Positions 35,098 to 45,160 are shown, counted from the first letter of the stretch. The stretch: 64,000 nt of DNA from an uncultured Actinomycetes bacterium (GCA_903843225.1 CAIMOX010000007.1:16282-80281), one strand, 5' to 3'. The notes: a model not told the origin generated them from the letters alone. Translations and numbers: made by a program.

Positions 35098-35127
35098 AGA
35101 GTAAAGCAGTGCGGTGAGGCGGCGCAA
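35098..35127 (-). promoter_or_regulatory. Predicted promoter of the whiB7 leader transcript
   Basis: TTGCGC (35122-35127), 18-bp spacer, TACTCT (35098-35103) on the minus strand, between the uvrD2 stop and the uORF. The transcript would start near 35091, giving a leader of about 320 nt. Confidence 0.45.
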
Positions 35128-35133
35128 CTTAAT

Positions 35134-36789
35134 TTAAATGGCCGCCCCAAGCGCAGCTAGAAATGGACTCGGCTCACCCGATGTGCTGATATGAACCTGG
35201 CGCTTTGCGCGAGTGAGTCCCACGTAGAAGAGGCGACGCTCCTCTTCAAGAAGTGAGGGTGAAGGCTGCGAGCCATCTTTTACAGTCAGCGGCAGGGTGC
35301 CATCGTTGACCCCCACCAAAAATACGTGATCCCACTCAAGCCCCTTGGCAGCGTGGAGCGAGGAGAGCACTACTCCGGGCAAGGCCGGAGGGTTGTTCTG
35401 CTGCGCACGATCTTCAAGTTCTCGAAGGTAGGCACGAAGTGATGGCGCCCCTTCGGCAAACATTGTTCTGGCCAAGGACATCAGCGCTCTGATGTAATCG
35501 GCCTCTCCAAATGGTCGGAGCACTGACTCTAAGTCGCGAAGCCAACTCTCATCATTGGGCAATACTGAAGCGCTACGAATGACCTTCATTGCATCTCTCA
35601 CATCTACACGATCGAAGAATCTTTCGGCGCTCTTTAATTGTGATTCGATCTTTCGCGTCGCAAGTTCGCGCTCAAAGATATCTAACTGCTGATTAGTGCG
35701 CGCCAAGATCGCAACGCTACTCTCGGTGAGGTCTAACTCGGTGATGCGCTTACCCACATGAGCCGCCTCGCCGGCAGCTGTCGTAAAGGTCTGGAGTTCA
35801 AAGTTTGCACCATGTGTATTCATTGATACGAGCTGCTGATCTCCGTGCGTTGCGCTCTCGCTCAAGACACGATTGGCCATCTGAATAATCTCTGGGGTCG
35901 ATCGATAACCACGAGTAAGTTTGACCACCTTCGCATCTGGGAAGCGGCCAGTAAATCCTAAGAGGAAGGCGGAGGTCGCTCCGGCAAATGAGTAGATGGT
36001 CTGTGCTGCATCGCCAACCACACAGATATCGCTTCGGTTGCCTAGCCAGAGATTGAGTAATCGCTGTTGCAGCGGTGAGACATCTTGGTACTCATCGACA
36101 GTGAAGTAACGGTATTGATCCCGAATGCGTTCACAGACCGCCCGATCTTCTTCGAGCATTCCAACAGTCAGTAGTAAGACATCTTCGAAATCAATGACAC
36201 GCTCTTGGCGCTTGAGCGTCTCGTAGGCGTCGTAGACCTTTGCAATCTCAGCGAAGTTCTCACGATCAGATTTTCCATTAGGAATTCGAAGTGATCGTGA
36301 CGCGGCGATCGCAGATTCGGCATATTGATCGGGAGCAAACTCTCCCGCCTTCGCCCATTCGATCTCACTAGAAATTTCGCGAAGTGTTGTTGCACCTGGT
36401 GCTAAGAAGGTATCGCTTCGACCCATCGCCTCCGACATAAAGCCGGCTTTGCTCGTAAGTAGCTTTGGAAAGGCTCCACCAAATGAGTACGGCCAGAAAT
36501 ACATCAACTGTTTGAGCGCCGCTGCGTGAAATGTACGAGCGGCTGCGTTGGGGACTCCTAAAGCCCGTAACCGGGCGCGCATCTCGCCAGCAGCGCGCGC
36601 AGTGAAGGTCAGGGCAAGTGTTTTACTCTGATCTGTTACTCCTGCAGCAACCGCATAGGCGATGCGATGTGTAATGACTCGAGTTTTACCGGTACCCGCA
36701 CCCGCAATTACGCAGACTGGTCCGCGGATTGCAGTGACCGCCTCCTGTTGCTGCGGATCAAGCCCTTCTAAGATCTCCTCCAGCTCCAT
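35134..36789 (-). CDS. uvrD2: UvrD2-like DNA helicase, SF1A (short form)
   Basis: 551 residues. Walker A GAGTGKTRVITHR, LTFTARAAGEMRARL, VDEYQDVSPLQQRLL, GDAAQTIYSFAGA and the C-terminal LSSLHAAKGLEWDHVFLVG and RRLFYVGLTRAKRQVHIS are the helicase motifs. Mycobacterial UvrD2 is about 700 residues with an HRDC domain and a tetracysteine region; both are missing here. It follows nudC by 6 bp, in the same order as in mycobacteria. Confidence 0.9.
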   Translation of the reverse strand: MELEEILEGLDPQQQEAVTAIRGPVCVIAGAGTGKTRVITHRIAYAVAAGVTDQSKTLALTFTARAAGEMRARLRALGVPNAAARTFHAAALKQLMYFWPYSFGGAFPKLLTSKAGFMSEAMGRSDTFLAPGATTLREISSEIEWAKAGEFAPDQYAESAIAASRSLRIPNGKSDRENFAEIAKVYDAYETLKRQERVIDFEDVLLLTVGMLEEDRAVCERIRDQYRYFTVDEYQDVSPLQQRLLNLWLGNRSDICVVGDAAQTIYSFAGATSAFLLGFTGRFPDAKVVKLTRGYRSTPEIIQMANRVLSESATHGDQQLVSMNTHGANFELQTFTTAAGEAAHVGKRITELDLTESSVAILARTNQQLDIFERELATRKIESQLKSAERFFDRVDVRDAMKVIRSASVLPNDESWLRDLESVLRPFGEADYIRALMSLARTMFAEGAPSLRAYLRELEDRAQQNNPPALPGVVLSSLHAAKGLEWDHVFLVGVNDGTLPLTVKDGSQPSPSLLEEERRLFYVGLTRAKRQVHISTSGEPSPFLAALGAAI

Positions 36790-36795
36790 GATGCG

Positions 36796-37755
36796 CTACT
36801 TGCGCCAGCTCTCATTCATCTCGATGGAATTAAAAGGAGTTCGCGGCGAACCATCGGCTGCCGGAACCTGGTTGTACCAAGCTTCGATCATGGCACGTGC
36901 AACGCTTATCTTTGGTGGGAGCAAGAGCTCGCCTACTTGAATCTCTTCAATGATTGAATCTCGATCAAACCATTTGATCTCTTCGATCTCGTTTCCATCA
37001 GGCCTTGCATTCTCAGGATCGAGAATCGTTGCTTCAAAGGCGACCATCAGGGATGCCGGGAATGGCCATGGTTGAGAGCCGAGATATTGCACATCACTGA
37101 CGAGCACGCCAGCCTCTTCAGCAACTTCACGTGCGACACATTGTTCGAAGGATTCACCTGTCTCAACAAAGCCTGCGAAAGTTGAGAAGCGATGTTCTGG
37201 CCAAACCTTCTGCCTGCCAAGCAAGATTCGATCGTCACGATCTTTCACTAAGACGATGATCGCTGGATCAGTTCGTGGGTAATGATCGGTTTCGCATTGC
37301 GAACAATGCCGTACTGAACCGCCAAGTGCTGGTGCGGTCAGAGCGCCACAGAGCGAGCATCGTGGATGTCGCTTGTGCCAGTGAGCTAACCCTTGTGCAT
37401 GGACTGCTAATCCGATTTGAAGGTGATCAAGTAATCCACCGACCTCTCGAAGCGTCTTATAACTCTCTTCTCTGCCAGCGATCTGAGGTGAGAGAAAGAG
37501 AAAGTATGGGTCGCCGCTATCTAGGCCGAGGAAGAATTCATCCCCATTATCGGGCGCTTCAAAATTTTTGAGATAGGCGAGCTTGCCGCTCTCCTGATCT
37601 ATGAGGAATTTCTCACCATCGGAGTGAATGATCTTGGCGCGCTCCCACAAGGCCTCGAGGAGATCTGGATCCTTGCGCAGGTGTTCGGCGCGATCAACAA
37701 CGCTGTGGGCCAAGGGCAGGTCGAGGATCTTGATCTTCTTTTCGGCTCGCTCCAC
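36796..37755 (-). CDS. nudC: NAD(+) diphosphatase NudC
   Basis: 319 residues from a GTG start. The zinc ribbon CSLCG...CSQCETDHYPRTDP (about 136-162), Nudix box GFVETGESFEQCVAREVAEEAG and the diagnostic SQPWPFPASLMV are all present. NudC hydrolyses NAD(H) to NMN and AMP and can remove NAD caps from RNA. TAGGGT ends 6 nt before the GTG, predicting a leaderless mRNA. Next to uvrD2, as in mycobacteria. Confidence 0.94.
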   Translation of the reverse strand: MERAEKKIKILDLPLAHSVVDRAEHLRKDPDLLEALWERAKIIHSDGEKFLIDQESGKLAYLKNFEAPDNGDEFFLGLDSGDPYFLFLSPQIAGREESYKTLREVGGLLDHLQIGLAVHAQGLAHWHKRHPRCSLCGALTAPALGGSVRHCSQCETDHYPRTDPAIIVLVKDRDDRILLGRQKVWPEHRFSTFAGFVETGESFEQCVAREVAEEAGVLVSDVQYLGSQPWPFPASLMVAFEATILDPENARPDGNEIEEIKWFDRDSIIEEIQVGELLLPPKISVARAMIEAWYNQVPAADGSPRTPFNSIEMNESWRK

Positions 37756-37761
37756 GAGGCG

Positions 37762-37774
37762 ACCCTACTAGCCT
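37762..37774. promoter_or_regulatory. Divergent leaderless -10 elements of nudC and the EEP gene
   Basis: TAGGGT (minus, 37762-37767) lies 6 nt before the nudC GTG and TAGCCT (plus, 37769-37774) lies 6 nt before the ATG at 37781. The two start codons are separated by only 25 bp. Confidence 0.55.
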
Positions 37775-37780
37775 GTACGC

Positions 37781-38659
37781 ATGAAGGTCATCTCGTGGAA
37801 TATCTTGCATGGGCAGCCCGTCCCACCTCCCGCCAAGCCAATGAGCCCAAAGCTGGCTCATGATCTGCTCGATCAAGCGGTGACCCGACTTGGAGATATC
37901 GGCGCCGATCTCATTGGTCTCCAAGAGGTTGATGATGGCCAATCTAGATCGAGTGATCTCTCTCAGATCTCTGCGATGGCGAAATCACTCGGTGCGGTTG
38001 ATTGGGCCTACGCGCCAACGGTGATCGGAACCCCGGGCGAAAAATGGCGGGCACTGAACAAGGGTGATGTTGATTTACGTATCGGTGCGCATACCTCTGA
38101 TCATGCAAGTTATGGGATCGGTCTGATCTCAAAGATTCCAGTTACGAAGTGGCACAAACTTGATCTTGGTCGCAGTCTTATTGGACTCCCTCTTGCGATT
38201 CCGGGTGGTGGCGCTAGCGGTGATGCTGGCGGTGATGGTGACACTGAAAGTATCTCTGATAAGAAGAAGAGCTCGATCCGTTTTATCTATGTTCGCGATG
38301 AGCCACGAGTTGCGCTCGCCGCCGAATTAGAGAATGGCTATACCGTTGTTGTCACTCATCTATCTTTTGTCCCATTTGTGAATTACTTCCAATTGATGAA
38401 GATCAGGCGCTGGGTAGCAAACCTCCCCGGCATCCACATCATTATGGGAGATCTCAATCTTGGGTGGGGGCTGCCAGTTCGCGGAACTCATTGGCGAACA
38501 CTTGTGGTGAAGAATTCATATCCATCCTGGAACCCAAAGATTCAATTCGATTACATCACCGCGCATATCCCGCACTTTGGAGAACGCAATCTGCACCCCC
38601 TGGACCTTCCTGACCTAGGGGTCAGCGATCATCTACCGATTGGTGTCGAAATTAACTAA
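37781..38659 (+). CDS. Endonuclease/exonuclease/phosphatase family protein
   Basis: 292 residues. MKVISWNILHGQ, GLQEVDDGQ, VVVTHLSF, IIMGDLNLGW and VSDHLPIGVEI are the metal and catalytic motifs of the EEP superfamily, in the right order. There is no signal peptide or TM segment, so it acts in the cytoplasm. Substrate (DNA, phospho-sugar or lipid head group) cannot be told. A Gly/Asp insert (GGGASGDAGGDGDTES) interrupts the middle. Its end overlaps the convergent adnB by 8 bp. Confidence 0.87.
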   Translation: MKVISWNILHGQPVPPPAKPMSPKLAHDLLDQAVTRLGDIGADLIGLQEVDDGQSRSSDLSQISAMAKSLGAVDWAYAPTVIGTPGEKWRALNKGDVDLRIGAHTSDHASYGIGLISKIPVTKWHKLDLGRSLIGLPLAIPGGGASGDAGGDGDTESISDKKKSSIRFIYVRDEPRVALAAELENGYTVVVTHLSFVPFVNYFQLMKIRRWVANLPGIHIIMGDLNLGWGLPVRGTHWRTLVVKNSYPSWNPKIQFDYITAHIPHFGERNLHPLDLPDLGVSDHLPIGVEIN

Positions 38660-41600
38660 CCACATCAACTGATTGAATGAGTGCTATCAATTGCTCTTCA
38701 TTGAGTAGATCCGCTGGATGAATCGTCTTGCCTTCGTTGATGTAGTGAAAACCGGCACGGACCTTTTCCGGTGAGAGATCTTGTAACTTCGCATAGGCAA
38801 GGCGGTAGATCGCGAGCTGAATCGATGCTTGCTCAAGGTCATCCCCTGATTTCTCGCGGCCGGTCTTCCAGTCGATCACCTCATAAGAGCCATCTCCAGC
38901 AGCATAAATCGCATCGATTCGACCCTTGACCACAATGCCTGCGATCACTGTTTCAAAGCCAAGCTCAACGGCTACTGGAGTTCGGTGTGCCCACTCTGAT
39001 GCGAGCCACTTATCCTGGAGATCTTTAATCGAAAGTTCTGCAATCGGAGCTGGATCGAAGAGATCATCATCAAAGAGGGTTGAGATCTGTAAATACCGCT
39101 CTACCCATCTATGGAACTCAGTACCGCGAGCAGCAAATGGATCGCTGTGGTTGGGCATTGGTCGACGTATCGTCATCGCAAGTTGATCGGGATCACTCTT
39201 CAATGAGAGAAGTGCTGAAGCGGAGAGTCGATTCGGGAGATAGATCGGATCATCACTTCGCCGCGCCTCTATCTCGGCGATGATGGAAAGCGCATCGCGT
39301 GCTTTGTCACTGCCGAACTCTCTCAGTTGGCTTTGCTCGAATGGTCTCTTCCCGCGGATATATCCTGCACTGGCAGCGATTGCCTCGGCTCGTTCGCTAC
39401 GTATCGGCCACGTTGCGCTACGAGGGTTAGTAATTACCGGATTGATCCCGTCGTCATCAATTGCAGCCATCAGGATGGAATCGGGATCACGTGCAGAGAG
39501 ATAGTCAGAGATCCAAATATAGATATCTGAGATCTCCTTCTCCTTTGCCCCATCACGGTAGATTGACGAGGTAGCAAGTACGCTGTGGCGCGCTCTGGTA
39601 AATGCGACATAGGCAAGGCGATACTCCTCATGAAGGCGCAACTCCTTCCATGATTCATCAAAACTTTTGAGAGCCTTACCGACCTGCGCAGCCTTAGGTC
39701 GATCTGCAGTGTGGGGAAATTCGAAGGAGAAACCAAATTGAAGGCGATCTGCGCGCAGCTCAAGCGGAATCGAACCTGAGTTCTTGAGCCAGCTATCACT
39801 CTTCTTGCCAGCACTTGGGAAGTTTCCCTTGACGAGGCCAGGGATAGCGATGTGATCCCATTCGGCGCCTTTTGCCGTGTGAATAGTGAGAATTTGAATG
39901 GCAGAGGTCGAAGCAGTGACAGATGCAGGTTTTAGGCCACCTTCTCGTTTATCTGCAACGTCTAACCAGCGCAAGAAACTCTGCAAAGTTCCGCCATTGC
40001 GCGCAAAGGAGGCGGCCTCATCCATAAATTTATCGAGATGGCGCCGACCACTCTCCCACCCATCACGTACTAAGAGCTCAGTATCCAAGCGAAGGAATCG
40101 TTCCGCTTCAATGAGTGCGTCAGTGATTGACCCTTGAAGCTCTCGACGAAGAGTTGCAAGTTCTGACGAGAACTCGGTAAGTCGCGCTAATCCAACGGGA
40201 GAGAAATACTCACGAGGCGCATTGCCAATCTGATCAATCGCTTCAATGATTGAACCAATGGCAAAATCATCGCTCTCAAGGGTCGCAGAAGTTCCAAACT
40301 CGAGAATCTCCTCTAACCGTTTTGATTTGCCTTGTGCAGAACCTTCAGTGATATCACGGGCATATCGACCAAGAGCCATGAGATCTTTTGCGCCGAGTGC
40401 CAGACGGGGACCAGTGAGGAGTCGAGCAAGTGAAGTTCCGGAATCTGGCAGCGTCAAGGTACGAAGTAGCGCAATGATGTCGGCAATCTCTGGAATATGA
40501 ATAAGACCTCCGAGGCCAACAACATCAACAGGGAGCCCTGCTTCGCGTAGCGCCTCTTCAATCTCAGGAATATATGACTTTGCGCGGATCAAGATTGCAA
40601 AGGTCGATCGTTCACTCTCAGCAAGAGCGAGACGCGCTGGATCGTTCCAGAGCGCTGCAAAATGGGTAGCGATAGCGACCGCTTCATCGCGAGCAGTGAG
40701 ATAACGTCCAGCGTAGAGCGAACCTTCCTCTGCTCTCGGGTTGAGGAGTAATCGATCAACAGTGACGCTCTGACCCGCGCTGCCCATACGGAGAGAGAGT
40801 TGATCAACGATATGGTTGGCGAAATCTAAGACCTTACGATCGTTGCGCCACGATGTCAGCAGCGTAAAACGCTCACAATGTAGGCCTACAGCGCTATCGG
40901 ATGAGAGCGCCTGGTGTGCAGAGCGGACGAAATCACCTGCGAAGCGATCGAGCGTCCCAGCACTCGCACCACGCCAACCGTAGATCGCTTGATAAGGATC
41001 GCCGACTGCCGTGATCGGGAAGGAAGATTCCGCGGTGCTGCCAAAGAGTGAGGCGAGGAAGCGAACTTGAGATTGCGAGGTATCTTGATACTCATCTAAG
41101 AGAACAACCTTATATTTGCGCCGCTCATTTTCTGCGACCTCAGGAATTGCTGCGACTAACTTGGCAGCGAGGCTCATATGATCATCGAAGGTAAGCAGTC
41201 CCTCATCAAAGCGCTTCCGGTCTGCGATCTCCACCATATCCAAGATTGAGAGCCGCTCCTTTACCGTAGTGAGCGCTTGGCGAGTATCTGGATTACTTGT
41301 TGAGGGATCGATACTCTCCAGTTGAACAAGGAGTGCTTCTGTTGCGCTGCGGACGGCCTCGATTGATTGGCCATGTTCTGAGATCTGCGAGCTGAGCGAA
41401 ATCACTGCATCAGTCACGGAATTTGGTGAGTGCTCCAGTGGGTAGAGCGTCTTTGGGAATTCGGCGACAACGTTGCTGAAGAGTTGCCATGCAGCTGCTT
41501 CGCCCAGTGGCTCAGTATCTGCATCAATACCTAATCTGATTCCGTGCTGGGAGAGCACGCGCCCTGCATAAGAGTGGTAGGTCGAGATATCTACGGCGAT

Positions 41601-41966
41601 ATCGAGTGGACCGAAGGAGTCGGATGGAATCCGTCCAGCCTTGCGTAATTGTCGCAAGCGATGGCGCATGCGCGATGAGAGCTCACCAGCGGCCTTGCGC
41701 GTGAAGGTGAGTCCTAAAATCTCATCAGGGCGAACGATCCCATTGACGACGAGCCAGAGAACTCGCTGCGTCATTGTCTCGGTCTTGCCGGAGCCAGCGC
41801 CTGCGATGACAACAGTTGGTCCCCAATGCTTGGATTCAATAATCGCGCGCTGTTCGGGAGTCGGCTCTAAGTACCTGCCACCAGCATCTGCCAGTGCTTT
41901 TGCGATCTGAATGGCGGTGATCTCGTTCTCAAGAACGATCATATTGTTGATGATCTGATGACTCAT
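38652..41966 (-). CDS. adnB: Helicase-nuclease subunit AdnB
   Basis: 1104 residues. N-terminal SF1 helicase: VIAGAGSGKTETMTQRVLWLVVNG, LTFTRKAAGELSSRM, DEYQDTSQSQVRFLASLFG, GDPYQAIYGWRGASAGT, IHTAKGAEWDHIAI. C-terminal RecB-like nuclease with VIDWKTGREKSGDDLEQASIQLAIYRLAY (Asp-Lys catalytic pair). The family is the AdnAB machine that resects double-strand breaks in actinobacteria. Its ATG overlaps the adnA stop (ATGA). Confidence 0.92.
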   Translation of the reverse strand: MSHQIINNMIVLENEITAIQIAKALADAGGRYLEPTPEQRAIIESKHWGPTVVIAGAGSGKTETMTQRVLWLVVNGIVRPDEILGLTFTRKAAGELSSRMRHRLRQLRKAGRIPSDSFGPLDIAVDISTYHSYAGRVLSQHGIRLGIDADTEPLGEAAAWQLFSNVVAEFPKTLYPLEHSPNSVTDAVISLSSQISEHGQSIEAVRSATEALLVQLESIDPSTSNPDTRQALTTVKERLSILDMVEIADRKRFDEGLLTFDDHMSLAAKLVAAIPEVAENERRKYKVVLLDEYQDTSQSQVRFLASLFGSTAESSFPITAVGDPYQAIYGWRGASAGTLDRFAGDFVRSAHQALSSDSAVGLHCERFTLLTSWRNDRKVLDFANHIVDQLSLRMGSAGQSVTVDRLLLNPRAEEGSLYAGRYLTARDEAVAIATHFAALWNDPARLALAESERSTFAILIRAKSYIPEIEEALREAGLPVDVVGLGGLIHIPEIADIIALLRTLTLPDSGTSLARLLTGPRLALGAKDLMALGRYARDITEGSAQGKSKRLEEILEFGTSATLESDDFAIGSIIEAIDQIGNAPREYFSPVGLARLTEFSSELATLRRELQGSITDALIEAERFLRLDTELLVRDGWESGRRHLDKFMDEAASFARNGGTLQSFLRWLDVADKREGGLKPASVTASTSAIQILTIHTAKGAEWDHIAIPGLVKGNFPSAGKKSDSWLKNSGSIPLELRADRLQFGFSFEFPHTADRPKAAQVGKALKSFDESWKELRLHEEYRLAYVAFTRARHSVLATSSIYRDGAKEKEISDIYIWISDYLSARDPDSILMAAIDDDGINPVITNPRSATWPIRSERAEAIAASAGYIRGKRPFEQSQLREFGSDKARDALSIIAEIEARRSDDPIYLPNRLSASALLSLKSDPDQLAMTIRRPMPNHSDPFAARGTEFHRWVERYLQISTLFDDDLFDPAPIAELSIKDLQDKWLASEWAHRTPVAVELGFETVIAGIVVKGRIDAIYAAGDGSYEVIDWKTGREKSGDDLEQASIQLAIYRLAYAKLQDLSPEKVRAGFHYINEGKTIHPADLLNEEQLIALIQSVDVVS

Positions 41967-44900
41967 TCGATCACACTCCGGCCGTTACTCTGGATTGGGC
42001 AGAGCCCTGCAACCTGGCAGGTAGAGCAACGCTTATTTGCTCGTGCAGTGAAAGTTGCTGCCGCCATACCTTCTGCGATCGAAGCAATATCCGCCTCGAC
42101 TTCAGCTCTATCGATCGGTGCCTGTGGAAGTGAGGCTAACTTCTCCGTCTCTTTTGCGAGGAAGAGAAGTTCTGCGCCACCTGTTGAAGTGATATCGGTG
42201 AGTGGCTCTTTACCCGGGAGAGTAAAACCATCCATAATCACCGCGAGTTGGTAGGCCTTGAGTTGTCGATGCTGCTCCGTCTCAACCTTCGTCGAGACGC
42301 TCTTACCTGTCTTGAGGTCGACAATATGAATCTGGGCACCAGTTGCATCTGCCTCAATGCGATCCACTTGACCACGAATAACAGCTCGACCAACTTTGAT
42401 GAGGAAGTCACGCTCTACTCCTAGGAGGATTCGATCGTTTGCTGCGTTCCAACGGAAGAAGCGGCGCAACATCTCTGATGCAGATTCACGTTGTGCGCTC
42501 TTATACCAACCGACATTTTGATCAACGATCCCCCAGGCATCGGTAAGTGATTCGATCGCTCTCTCTGCTGTGAGATCCGGCTCTTTCATCACTAGTGCTG
42601 CGAGAGCATGGATTGCAACGCCTAAGAGTTGCGCCGTGGAATCGCCATCCTTGGCACCACTCTTCTCAAGGAACCACTTCAATCCACAATCAACAAAGTT
42701 TTGAAGGCTACTTGGTGAGATGTTCACATCTGCACCATCTGGAATAAGTGGGAGGTCAACGCTGAGCTCTCGGGTACCTAGCCACTGCGTTGGATCAGCA
42801 CTTCGAACTCCGGCATCTGCGAGGGTACGAAGAAGTGATGCTGCAAACTCTCGCTCACTCTCCTCCGAAGTTGGTGAGAGGAGGTCACGTCTAAGCGAGG
42901 CGACGAGCGCTTGCTGGGTAAGCGCTCGTGGAGGTTGCGTAAACTCCATCTCATCAGCTGAATTTCCATGTACCGCTTCGTAAAGCTCTTCAAAGTAGCG
43001 TGATGGGTAGGAATCTTCCTCTTGGGAAGCGGTGAGAATAAGCCCGGATTTAGCTCGCGTCAGAGCTACATGAAGCAATCGACGTTCATCTTCTACGAGT
43101 GCAAAACCCGCAGTCGCTGCGATCTGATCGCGAGCGGTGAAACCGGTACGGATCGCCTCAACGAGTCGCTCTGATCCAAGGAGTGATCCACGCTCTGCAA
43201 GGTTGGGCCAGCTACCTTCTTGCAGCCCTGCGAGAGCGACGAGCGACCACTCCAACCCTTTAGCGCCATGCACCGTTGTGAGTGTGACGACATCTTCGCG
43301 CTGGGCACGTGATGAGATTGCATCGCCAAGGATGCGCTCATCCATCATTTGATCGATAAAGAGTTGCGGAGTCGAATGTGTGGTTCGCTCAGAGAATCGT
43401 CTCGCCGCTTCAAAGAGTTGGATCACTGAATCGAGATCGCGATCAGCTGCCGCTCCACGTGACCCGCCAGCAAGTGCGCGCTCTCGCCACGATCCTGGAA
43501 TCGACTCGCCCCGATAATTTTTAGCGTTTGACCAGATCGCCCACAAGAGCTCTGAGGTCTCGCCTCGCACCTTCGATCCTGCGCGAATGAGTGTGCGTAA
43601 TCGAACAAGTGGTGCAATCTGATGATCTTCTACATCTGCGATGGGGTCGGTAATCGCATCGAGCATCATCTGAGTTGTTGATCGATCATCCCCCTCTTTA
43701 CGAGCTTTGCTCAGGGCTAGCCGAATCTGACGGAGCTCAATCGCATCTGCTCCACCGAACTCTGAGAGTAAGAGCTCTTCAATCTTTGGCCAATGCGAGG
43801 TAATCAAGAGCTCAGGTTTAATAATAAGCTGCGCGATATCAAGGATCGGACGAACCGCTGGATTCTGCGCGAGCGCTGCTGCTTGCGAATCAATACTCAA
43901 TGGAATGCCATTGAGTGCACATGCTCGCTGCAATGCACTGACATGGTGACCCGGTGTGCGCACCAAGATCGCCATCTCGGACCAGGCGATTCCATCTTCA
44001 AGATGGGCCTTACGCAGCATAAAGGCGATGTAATTCGCTGCTTCTGTGGGGTTACGTAACTTGGCTAACTTCACGCCATAGTCGGGGATATCAAGGTCCA
44101 CCGTGGTCCGAGCACGCGCAGGGTTGCGTGAGCGAAAGTGAGATGCGGTAGCTACGCCGAGATTCGCGATAGTGGGTGCGCTCCGGTAGACCCTTGAGAG
44201 CGCAATCTTCGTGGTCGTGAACTCATCCATCCAGGCAACGAGCCCATCGGGATCAGCGCCACGAAAGCGGCCAACGGCCGAATCTGGATCAGCAAACAAG
44301 AGAACATCGTGCGGCGCGATTAAACGAAGTAACTCACGTTGCGCCGGATCACTCTCGTGGAACTCATCGATAGCAATAGTGGTAAAGCGAGCACGATACG
44401 TCGCGAGCAGATCGGGGTCGCTCTTCAGGCGATCAATCGCTTCAACGATGACAGAGGAGGGATCGATACGGATCTGAGAATCTGAAACAGTGAGATTTCG
44501 AAGCTGCATGCTCTGATAATAAGAAGCCCAGAACTTGGCTGCGCCATCCCAATATTTCTCACCTAGCTCTTCACCAAGCTTCTGAAGATCTTTTGGTGTC
44601 AGGTTGAGTTCAGTTGCGCGTGAGATCAGATCTCGAACTTCTCGAATAAAACCACGACTCTTCTGCGCATCGCGTAGATCCGGATGCCAATCAATAGGCG
44701 CAAGATCGTTCTGTAAGAGATCTTTAATAAATGCATCTTGCTCCGCGCCCGAGACTAAGACATAGGAAGGATCTTCAGGTCGGAGCTTCTCGTTAAGGAT
44801 GGAGAAAGCGAGTGAGTGGAAGGTTCGGGCTAGCGCTTCAAAGGATGTTGAGCCCGCCCCGAGTGCGATCGCATCACGCAAATCAGATGCACGTTCGCGG

Positions 44901-45115
44901 CTGTAGGTGAGGATCAGAAGTGAACTCGGATCGGCACCAGCGTGAACCCGTGCGAGCACTGTCTCGATGAGGGTGGTGGTTTTTCCAGTCCCAGGTCCGC
45001 CGTAGATGGCGACCCTTCCGAGCGTGGTAGCGACGCTTGATTGAAGTGAATCAAGCTCAAAGAAACGGGTCAGCAGAGGGCGGCGGAGTAGCTGAAGTTT
45101 GCGCCCGGCTTTCAT
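41963..45115 (-). CDS. adnA: Helicase-nuclease subunit AdnA
   Basis: 1050 residues. Walker A IYGGPGTGKTTTLIETVLARV, LTYSRERASDLRDAI, IDEFHESDPAQRELL, TTVHGAKGLEWSLVALAGL. C-terminal nuclease VDLKTGKSVSTKVETEQHRQLKAYQLAVI. The cysteine set FVDCGLKW...CSTCQVAGLCP suggests a 4Fe-4S latch as in AddB-like nucleases. It partners with AdnB encoded immediately downstream. A GC-rich hairpin at 45135-45160 lies upstream. Confidence 0.92.
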   Translation of the reverse strand: MKAGRKLQLLRRPLLTRFFELDSLQSSVATTLGRVAIYGGPGTGKTTTLIETVLARVHAGADPSSLLILTYSRERASDLRDAIALGAGSTSFEALARTFHSLAFSILNEKLRPEDPSYVLVSGAEQDAFIKDLLQNDLAPIDWHPDLRDAQKSRGFIREVRDLISRATELNLTPKDLQKLGEELGEKYWDGAAKFWASYYQSMQLRNLTVSDSQIRIDPSSVIVEAIDRLKSDPDLLATYRARFTTIAIDEFHESDPAQRELLRLIAPHDVLLFADPDSAVGRFRGADPDGLVAWMDEFTTTKIALSRVYRSAPTIANLGVATASHFRSRNPARARTTVDLDIPDYGVKLAKLRNPTEAANYIAFMLRKAHLEDGIAWSEMAILVRTPGHHVSALQRACALNGIPLSIDSQAAALAQNPAVRPILDIAQLIIKPELLITSHWPKIEELLLSEFGGADAIELRQIRLALSKARKEGDDRSTTQMMLDAITDPIADVEDHQIAPLVRLRTLIRAGSKVRGETSELLWAIWSNAKNYRGESIPGSWRERALAGGSRGAAADRDLDSVIQLFEAARRFSERTTHSTPQLFIDQMMDERILGDAISSRAQREDVVTLTTVHGAKGLEWSLVALAGLQEGSWPNLAERGSLLGSERLVEAIRTGFTARDQIAATAGFALVEDERRLLHVALTRAKSGLILTASQEEDSYPSRYFEELYEAVHGNSADEMEFTQPPRALTQQALVASLRRDLLSPTSEESEREFAASLLRTLADAGVRSADPTQWLGTRELSVDLPLIPDGADVNISPSSLQNFVDCGLKWFLEKSGAKDGDSTAQLLGVAIHALAALVMKEPDLTAERAIESLTDAWGIVDQNVGWYKSAQRESASEMLRRFFRWNAANDRILLGVERDFLIKVGRAVIRGQVDRIEADATGAQIHIVDLKTGKSVSTKVETEQHRQLKAYQLAVIMDGFTLPGKEPLTDITSTGGAELLFLAKETEKLASLPQAPIDRAEVEADIASIAEGMAAATFTARANKRCSTCQVAGLCPIQSNGRSVIE

Positions 45116-45134
45116 AACCCCTATCTAAGCGAAT

Positions 45135-45160
45135 GGGGCTGACACAGTTGTGTTAGCCCC
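45135..45160. other. GC-rich hairpin between typA and adnA
   Basis: GGGGCTGACAC and GTGTTAGCCCC form an 11-bp stem with one mismatch and a 4-base loop. No T-run follows on either strand, so it may be a weak terminator for typA or a regulatory hairpin before adnA. Confidence 0.35.
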
